Shown here one piece after another: positions 59,000 to 64,000 of a stretch of 64,000 bases of DNA. Position numbers and translations under genes: made by a program. Every line of letters begins with the position of its first letter. Position 1 is the first letter of the stretch. Below the pieces are notes generated by a model that searched no databases, was not told the origin of the DNA, and saw only the letters and a list, made by a program, of their open reading frames with translations. Source of the DNA: Hypsibius dujardini (taxonomy: Eukaryota; Tardigrada; Eutardigrada; Parachela; Hypsibiidae); assembly GCA_001579985.1 (NCBI GenBank), contig LRSR01014652.1:42675-106674 (forward strand), read 5' to 3'.

Positions 59000-60261
59000 A
59001 TGTCGAGTTTTGGATCCATCATAATCTGCTTGGCTATCGGTAACGTCACTGGAATGCCACACGGACAATTTGGAATTAAATCCTTTGCTTTGAGTTGACA
59101 AAAAGGTTTTCTCTTTCGAGAATGTCTAACAGAGTAAAGCGATCTGGTTGAAATTTTTTAATCTGATTATTAATTGTAGATAATTATCTGGAAAATAATA
59201 TTAATCTGATCATTGTAACGATGATAGTTCTATTATTAATTCTACCGATTCCTTGAGTGTGAATAAATGAAATTATTAGTAATGTTATCATGAACACATT
59301 GTTAATTTCGGTATTCAAGATTAAACCATGAAAATAAAATATTTGACGATATTCCAAATATATTCCACCTTTTTTCCTTACAATTACCATTCATTTACAC
59401 CTGTCTCGACTTTTCTTCTAAGGTTGTCTGCTTAGCGTTTTGCAAAGATCCCAAGCAGATACCACGGCCACTCCCTTAACGGGTGAACGTAAGTTTCAAA
59501 TTCCACGTCCGTGTCCGTCAACCGTTCGACCTCACGCGATTGCTCTTTTTTGGTTTAAAACAGCATTTTTCAAAAGCTTGTTCCAAGCATTGGCCAACGA
59601 CGAGATAACACTATTCGCATCCTATCGCTATGTGGCCGACGTGCCGCCCGGAAACGCTTCCGGATTCTTCTTAAGCGCCGTTCAGCGTCTGGGAATCGAT
59701 CAGCAAATCCTCGTAAGGGCCTTGAACGACAGCTTGCCGCCGATTTCGGGTGCCGAGTGCGTGGCTGTGCATACGGCATTTGGCGTCGATCTCAGTTTGG
59801 CAATGCTCCATCGTAATGACGCTATTCTGGGGAATTTCACCGGACAACCCTTAGTGGGCGAGCGTAAGTGTTTTTTTTGCAAGAAAAAAAAAACTAAAAT
59901 GTTAATACATCGACTTAGTAAGTCCAAGGCTCTTATTTGAAGATTAGTTGGCAACTGATTTGTTCTAATGCCCAAAGGATTTCGCTGACTTTGATAACAT
60001 TATTAAAACTGTTTCAGAGCTTTTCCAGCAGCAGTTACAAAGCTTCGGTTTGAGTCTCTATAATTCTCTGCAAGCCGCGGAGCAGTACAAGAACACGCCG
60101 TACCTTGGGAAGTGGGGACAGGCGGTGGTTAAGCTGGGCAAGGATATTGCCGACATCCAAGTCATCACCGGCACGAACGATACTAGTCCCGCTTGTGCGG
60201 CTGCCACCCGAGCAATTGGCGATGATTTGACTGCCATTTTGGCATCCCTGACGGAAGATTA
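59000..60261 (+). CDS. Secreted two-repeat protein, family not recognised
   Basis: Four exons join in phase 1 at each junction: about 59000-59039, 59422-59488, 59565-59861 and 60018-60261, giving ~215 residues. Joining exons 1 and 2 creates a signal peptide (MSSFGSIIICLAIGCLLSVL) that neither exon shows alone, with likely cleavage after QA near residue 25. The mature protein has two related halves. The first has FFLSAVQRLGIDQQI, NDSLPPISGAECVA and AFGVDLSLAM. The second has KWGQAVVKLGKDIADI, NDTSPACAAAT and AIGDDLTAIL. Each half has one conserved cysteine, suggesting a single bridge. Two NxS/T sites (NAS, NFT) may be glycosylated. It has no membrane segment. I recognise no family. A diverged second-half relative is at 54689. 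Exon 1 is the least certain part. Confidence 0.65.
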
Positions 60262-61130
60262 GTTACACCTTTGTTGCCGTGTATCTTAACTTCCAGTTAT
60301 TTAATACAGATTAGTGAATTTGTTTTAAAATTCTATATTTACTTATGCCTCAAAAGAAAACGAATAACGGAGTGTTTTTTTTGCAACTTTTTCCGTATTT
60401 TCGCTTTTTTTGTTTACTGTTCGTCGGAGGGAAATTTCTAAGCGTTAAGGCGACAATTCTAATGACGGTAACACGCACGCCGGCTGCTTGTTATACAATA
60501 AAAGCAGTGGAAGTTTCATTCGCAGTTTTAATGAGACGGTCGATTGGACAATTTGTTCAAATATACAATGCCATTCTTTGAGGATGTTCTTTCAGAGAAA
60601 AGTTTGCACGGCACATGGATCAAAAAAGCACGGCAGCAGGGTGCCAATTATCGGCGAACCTGGTATTTTTTGCCGATCCACGTCACTCCATCTCTGGCGC
60701 TCTTCAAAGGTATTAAAAACATTTTTTTCTCACTAGGAGTCATTCGCAATGACAAAAAGAGAGGAACAAATTTGCCAAAAGTTTTGTATGAGGAAATTTA
60801 ACAATCGCACACTTCTAGCAAAACATATGGGAGTAATGAGATGTCATCTTGTGCGGAGGCACGTTTGAATGACTTTCGTCCATTTTTATGGTTTGTTATG
60901 AGGAACTTGATGACCAGCCGCAAGATCATTTTGGACAAAAAAAATTATATACGTAGAACACTGTATCAAACTTTAAAAGAGAGAAACTCATTGACTATCA
61001 TATTAAATTATTTTAAAAAATAGTTCTTACTAGAGATAAACTTAATGATGAATTCTCAATCTTGAGTAAAATAATTTATGTAAGAATTATTTCCATTTAC
61101 TAGGAAAATTTAATTTTCTAGCTGATTCTA
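60262..61130. other. 3' flank with unassigned open frames
   Basis: Open frames at 60490-60800 show no family resemblance. Splice-like AG and GT sites flank 60596-60709, but no partner exon could be joined. Confidence 0.35.
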
Positions 61131-61139
61131 GCAGCCGGG

Positions 61140-61800
61140 AGTAGTGTTGTTTAAATAACACTTTTAAATTTAAATAAAATATAAAATAAAGTTAAATCTT
61201 GCCAAAACATTAAATAAAATAACGTTTAAATATGTTTAATAAACACAGCCGAATTTAAATAAAAATATTATTTAAATAAAATTAAAAGTTTTATTTAAAT
61301 AACATACTCTTTATAAGTAACATGCGTCATTTTGAATATTTCAAAGACTTTTCAAAGGGAGATTTCTGTACTGACAAGCGAATGTTGCGGTCATTCTTTT
61401 ATTGTAATAGAACATAGAACAGAATAGAATAGAATAGAATAGAATAGAACAAAATAAAATAGAATAGAATAGAATAGAATAGAACAAAGACGCAAAGCAC
61501 GACTAGTACATACAACAATCAACTCATATCAAAATGACGATCGTGGACCGTGAAATGTGCCCTTTTCTTAAGATATCGAATAGTCTTCTGCAAAGGTCTT
61601 TGTCTACGATCACTTTCAGATAGACTTGGCATCTTATCAGAGCCGTTGATCACTTTTTGGCCAGAAGACGTACGGGTTATTTAAATATAAAATGTTATTT
61701 AAATAGCCAGTTTTAAGATGGAAAAAATTTAAATATAAATAAAATAAAAAACAATTCTGATATTAAATAAAATTAATATATATTTAATTTAAAGAAAAAA
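61140..61800. repeat. AT-rich TTTAAATAAAA tract and AGAAT pentamer run
   Basis: TTTAAATAAAATA-type runs fill 61150-61310 and 61680-61800. Between them AGAAT pentamers stand at 61415-61485. Confidence 0.85.
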
Positions 61801-62508
61801 CACCCTTTTTGAGTATATTAACGACCCTCGCGGATCGAAGAAAAAGCTAGGATCTCGCGGCGGACGCGTTGAGGACATTTTTAGGGAGGAGAACTTCCCC
61901 TTAAACCATCATCAACACTTCTCTGATCCTCAGTTTAATAAAATTAAAAAATTCTAAAAGATTGGCTTGGCTGCTTAAAGGGACTAATTAACGCACTTTA
62001 TCAAATCGCAAAATAACAAAAACTGAGAAAGTTGTAGAAGAAATAGCGCGTCTCGCTTAGGCAGAAAAAGCATCCAGGATATCGCTGTTTTCTGATCATT
62101 GGCGAGTTTGGTGTGTGGACACGCAATTAATTGTTAAATTGAAGAATTGTTTTTATTTTCGTATAGGGTACTGAAATTTCTAGTTTTTAGCGTTTTAAGT
62201 TTCTTTTATTTTTCGACTTGAGGGAAAGGGGATTTGGTTGAACTTAGTCTCAAAAGTAGGATTACACATAGTAATTGCCCGAATTGTGATAAACATAACA
62301 TCGTTCACAAATTCAGGCTAGTCAATACGAGCAGCAATTTGCCATACTTAATTGACAATCGAACTCATGACGAAAACGTGTGCTTATAAACGAGTTTTAA
62401 CTTACGTGAGTATCAAAGAGAAACAATGAATAATTGCTGAGAGATAATGTTCACTTAATCTATTTAATTGCCGAGAGCTCAACAGTTTTCCAGTTGGGAG
62501 ACACTGGA
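61801..62508. other. Gene-free region
   Basis: No exon or repeat is supported. The 3' UTR of the minus-strand receptor may extend into it from the right. Confidence 0.45.
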
Positions 62509-63255
62509 TCAGCCAACAGGTCTTTGGGATGACTCGAAATGTTTCCGCTCCAACATCCACCAGCGGCCGTCTTCTTTTGATATTTTGTTCAACCTAGAAA
62601 CAATGAAATAAAATTAAGATTTCATGTTCGAGATGTTTTACCGGAAGGATGTGGGCCATGGACATTTGTTTTACCATAGATAGATCAAAAGTGCAATAAC
62701 TAATATTCCCAAAAGTACTACTCCAAATGCCAAGCTGTATTGGAGGGTGCTGGTTGCTACAAAAACTAAAATTATTTCATATAATTCAGAGGAAGCATCT
62801 GAATGAGTAATTGCTCGATATCCCTCAACTGCTCCAACGTACCAGTATTCAGGCAAGCTCTCGATTCGCCATGAAACCCGCAAAAGGGACTGTCAGGAAC
62901 CGGCCACGCTGTAGGCCATACTATGAGACCAGTATTACGCATTCTCAACTGCACGTCGTCCTGACTCAAAACGATCTGCATAATTTATCAGAAATGTTAT
63001 GGGATTTTTCTCTTATAGTCTTTGAGCGATAAAACAGCAATAATAATACACCGTTATGTTCCCGGTGACTGGGTCCAGCTGAGTAACAACCATTGGAATC
63101 ATTCGCTCCCCAACCGCGTCAATTGTCACCGCTGCTATTTTATCGCTAGTGAAGGTCCGATTTTTGAATCGTGCTGCGATTTTGCGTCCGCCAAATTGAT
63201 CGATGCGCTGATTGTTGAAATTTAATATCGTATGTTTCCGAATCTCCTCTACAAC
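62509..63255 (-). CDS. 3' part of a second short-tailed ANF-type receptor
   Basis: On the minus strand, exons 63255-63052, 62975-62843, 62756-62675 and 62593-62509 join in phase. They read VVEEIRKHTILNFNNQRIDQ and TQLDPVTGNIT (end of the ANF-receptor domain), then DSPFCGFHGESRACLNT (the juxtamembrane CGF-C motif), the membrane segment (LAFGVVLLGILVIALLIYLW) and a 27-residue tail ending RPVG at a TGA. No kinase-homology or cyclase domain is present, so it shares the short-tail layout of the receptor at 45738 but with a quite different tail. Exons for the rest of the ectodomain should lie upstream, beyond about 63300; none is recognised before the window ends. It may be a truncated gene or one continuing out of the window. 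Confidence 0.75.
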
Positions 63256-63450
63256 CTGGAAAAACCACTGTGACCTTCAAAATGAGTTTGCTGTTTTGTA
63301 GAAAGAGGGTTCTTCGAATCACGTAGTTTTTATACCGGTTATTCCTGTTTCCGATCGGCACGCTCAACGGATGGGTCATACATATTTTTTTATCAACAGT
63401 CATGCTCAAACAGTGCCATTCTATTGAAGGCCAGCCTGTGCGGCTATAAA
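63256..63450 (-). other. Presumed intron of the second receptor
   Basis: The acceptor TTTTTCCAG on the minus strand abuts exon 63255. No further ectodomain exon is recognised in the stretch. Confidence 0.4.
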
Positions 63451-63454
63451 GAGT

Positions 63455-63612
63455 ACCAAGCAAACGCGGTGGGTTGAATCGGTCGGGTGGCAGAGGGCGC
63501 CACAAGTGTAAAGTTTGATGAGCGTTGTTTACAATTTAAACTTGTGATGCCCTCCGCCACCCGACCGATTCAACCCATGTACCGATTCAACCCGCCGCGT
63601 TTGATTGGTAGT
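63455..63612. mobile_element. Fold-back element with AAACGCGGTGGGTTGAATCG arm
   Basis: ACCAAGCAAACGCGGTGGGT, TGAATCGGTCGGGTGG and AGGGCGCCACAAGT face ACTTGTGATGCCCT, CCACCCGACCGATTCA and GCCGCGTTTGATTGGT. The right arm has an extra short copy of CGATTCAACCC. Confidence 0.85.
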
Positions 63613-64000
63613 GATCAATTAGACTGTTAATCTATTGCATCATAAGTGTTGGACAGCATGAGAAAGATGAGAAACCATCCCTTCGCCAACCAACGTAAAA
63701 TGGATACTAATGTGAGATAGCAGCAAAATCTAATGAACTCCATCAGCATGGTCTAGATCCATTAGCATAGAATGAACATTAAGTACACCTGCATGTGATA
63801 ATATTATAGATTCGTGACCCAACGCCTTAGGGGCCTTTCACATATTACGTAATCAAGGGAGAGTGGGTGGGTGGTACCCGAAAAGCTTACGTTTGATTAC
63901 GATTTCTTGGATGTTGCGACCTATGATTACCTAGTGATTACGAAGAGGGGGGTGGTCACGAAACCCAAAAATTTCTTCGAATTTCGTTTAAATTTCGCTC
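63613..64000. other. Right edge without supported feature
   Basis: No exon is supported to the end of the window. GGGGGGTGGTCACGA and AAATTTCGTTTAAATTTCGC mark low-complexity sequence at the edge. Confidence 0.4.

Noticed and set aside
60488-60801. Open frames around 60.5-60.8 kb (SSGSFIRSFNETVDW; KARQQGANYRRTWYF)
   Set aside because: Two frames compete, no family is recognised and no exon could be joined in phase.

Overview
The window is eukaryotic nuclear DNA. Genes are split by short GT-AG spliceosomal introns, intergenic DNA is full of fold-back and miniature inverted-repeat elements, and many introns carry CTGT/CTGC (CAGA/GCAG) tetranucleotide tracts. Gene content is animal: a PIAS SUMO ligase, PYROXD1, Sec16, ANF-type receptors, a metabotropic-glutamate-receptor relic and a drosomycin-type peptide. 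Compact introns, several ANF-receptor ectodomain genes and the drosomycin-type peptide suggest an ecdysozoan, and a tardigrade is my best guess. That assignment is inference; no ribosomal or complete mitochondrial gene is present to settle it.

Layout. 0-5.5 kb: nine exons of a PIAS-type SUMO E3 ligase on the plus strand, entering from the left edge. 5.5-13.4 kb: no gene supported; a dense field of fold-back elements. 13.4-14.6 kb: a two-exon MATH-domain protein (+). 15.7-17.9 kb: a six-exon gene of unknown family (-), with one GC-AG intron. 18.1-20.7 kb: PYROXD1 (-), eight exons. 21.8-30.7 kb: Sec16 (+), eight exons, head-to-head with PYROXD1. 31.3-32.1 kb: a broken copy of an ANF-receptor first exon. 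32.5-33.5 kb: a frameshifted mGluR ligand-domain relic (-). 33.7-38 kb: AT-rich DNA with a mitochondrial nad5 insertion, a hAT MITE with perfect 8-bp target duplications and two candidate small coding units. 39.2-40.4 kb: a fold-back element with long arms. 40.7 kb: a drosomycin-type defensin gene. 42 kb: an orphan BRCT exon and a SANT-like fragment.

43.2-47.2 kb is a second, rearranged copy of the 22.3-32.1 kb block. The two copies have decayed reciprocally. On the left Sec16 is intact and the receptor is broken; on the right Sec16 is a deleted pseudogene and the receptor (45.7-50.45 kb) is intact. The intact receptor ends in a short cytoplasmic tail with no kinase-homology or cyclase domain, an NPR-C-like layout. 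A second receptor with a short tail lies at 62.5-63.3 kb (-). 50.9-54.4 kb is a graveyard of pogo-like, mariner and hAT transposase relics. 59.0-60.3 kb holds an unrecognised secreted protein built from two related halves; a diverged relative of its second half lies at 54.7 kb.

The genes do not form one pathway. PIAS, Sec16 and PYROXD1 are housekeeping (SUMOylation, ER exit sites, redox). The receptors, defensin and secreted repeat protein are the accessory, fast-changing part. Exon limits are read from splice consensus, reading phase and family resemblance; no transcript data were available.
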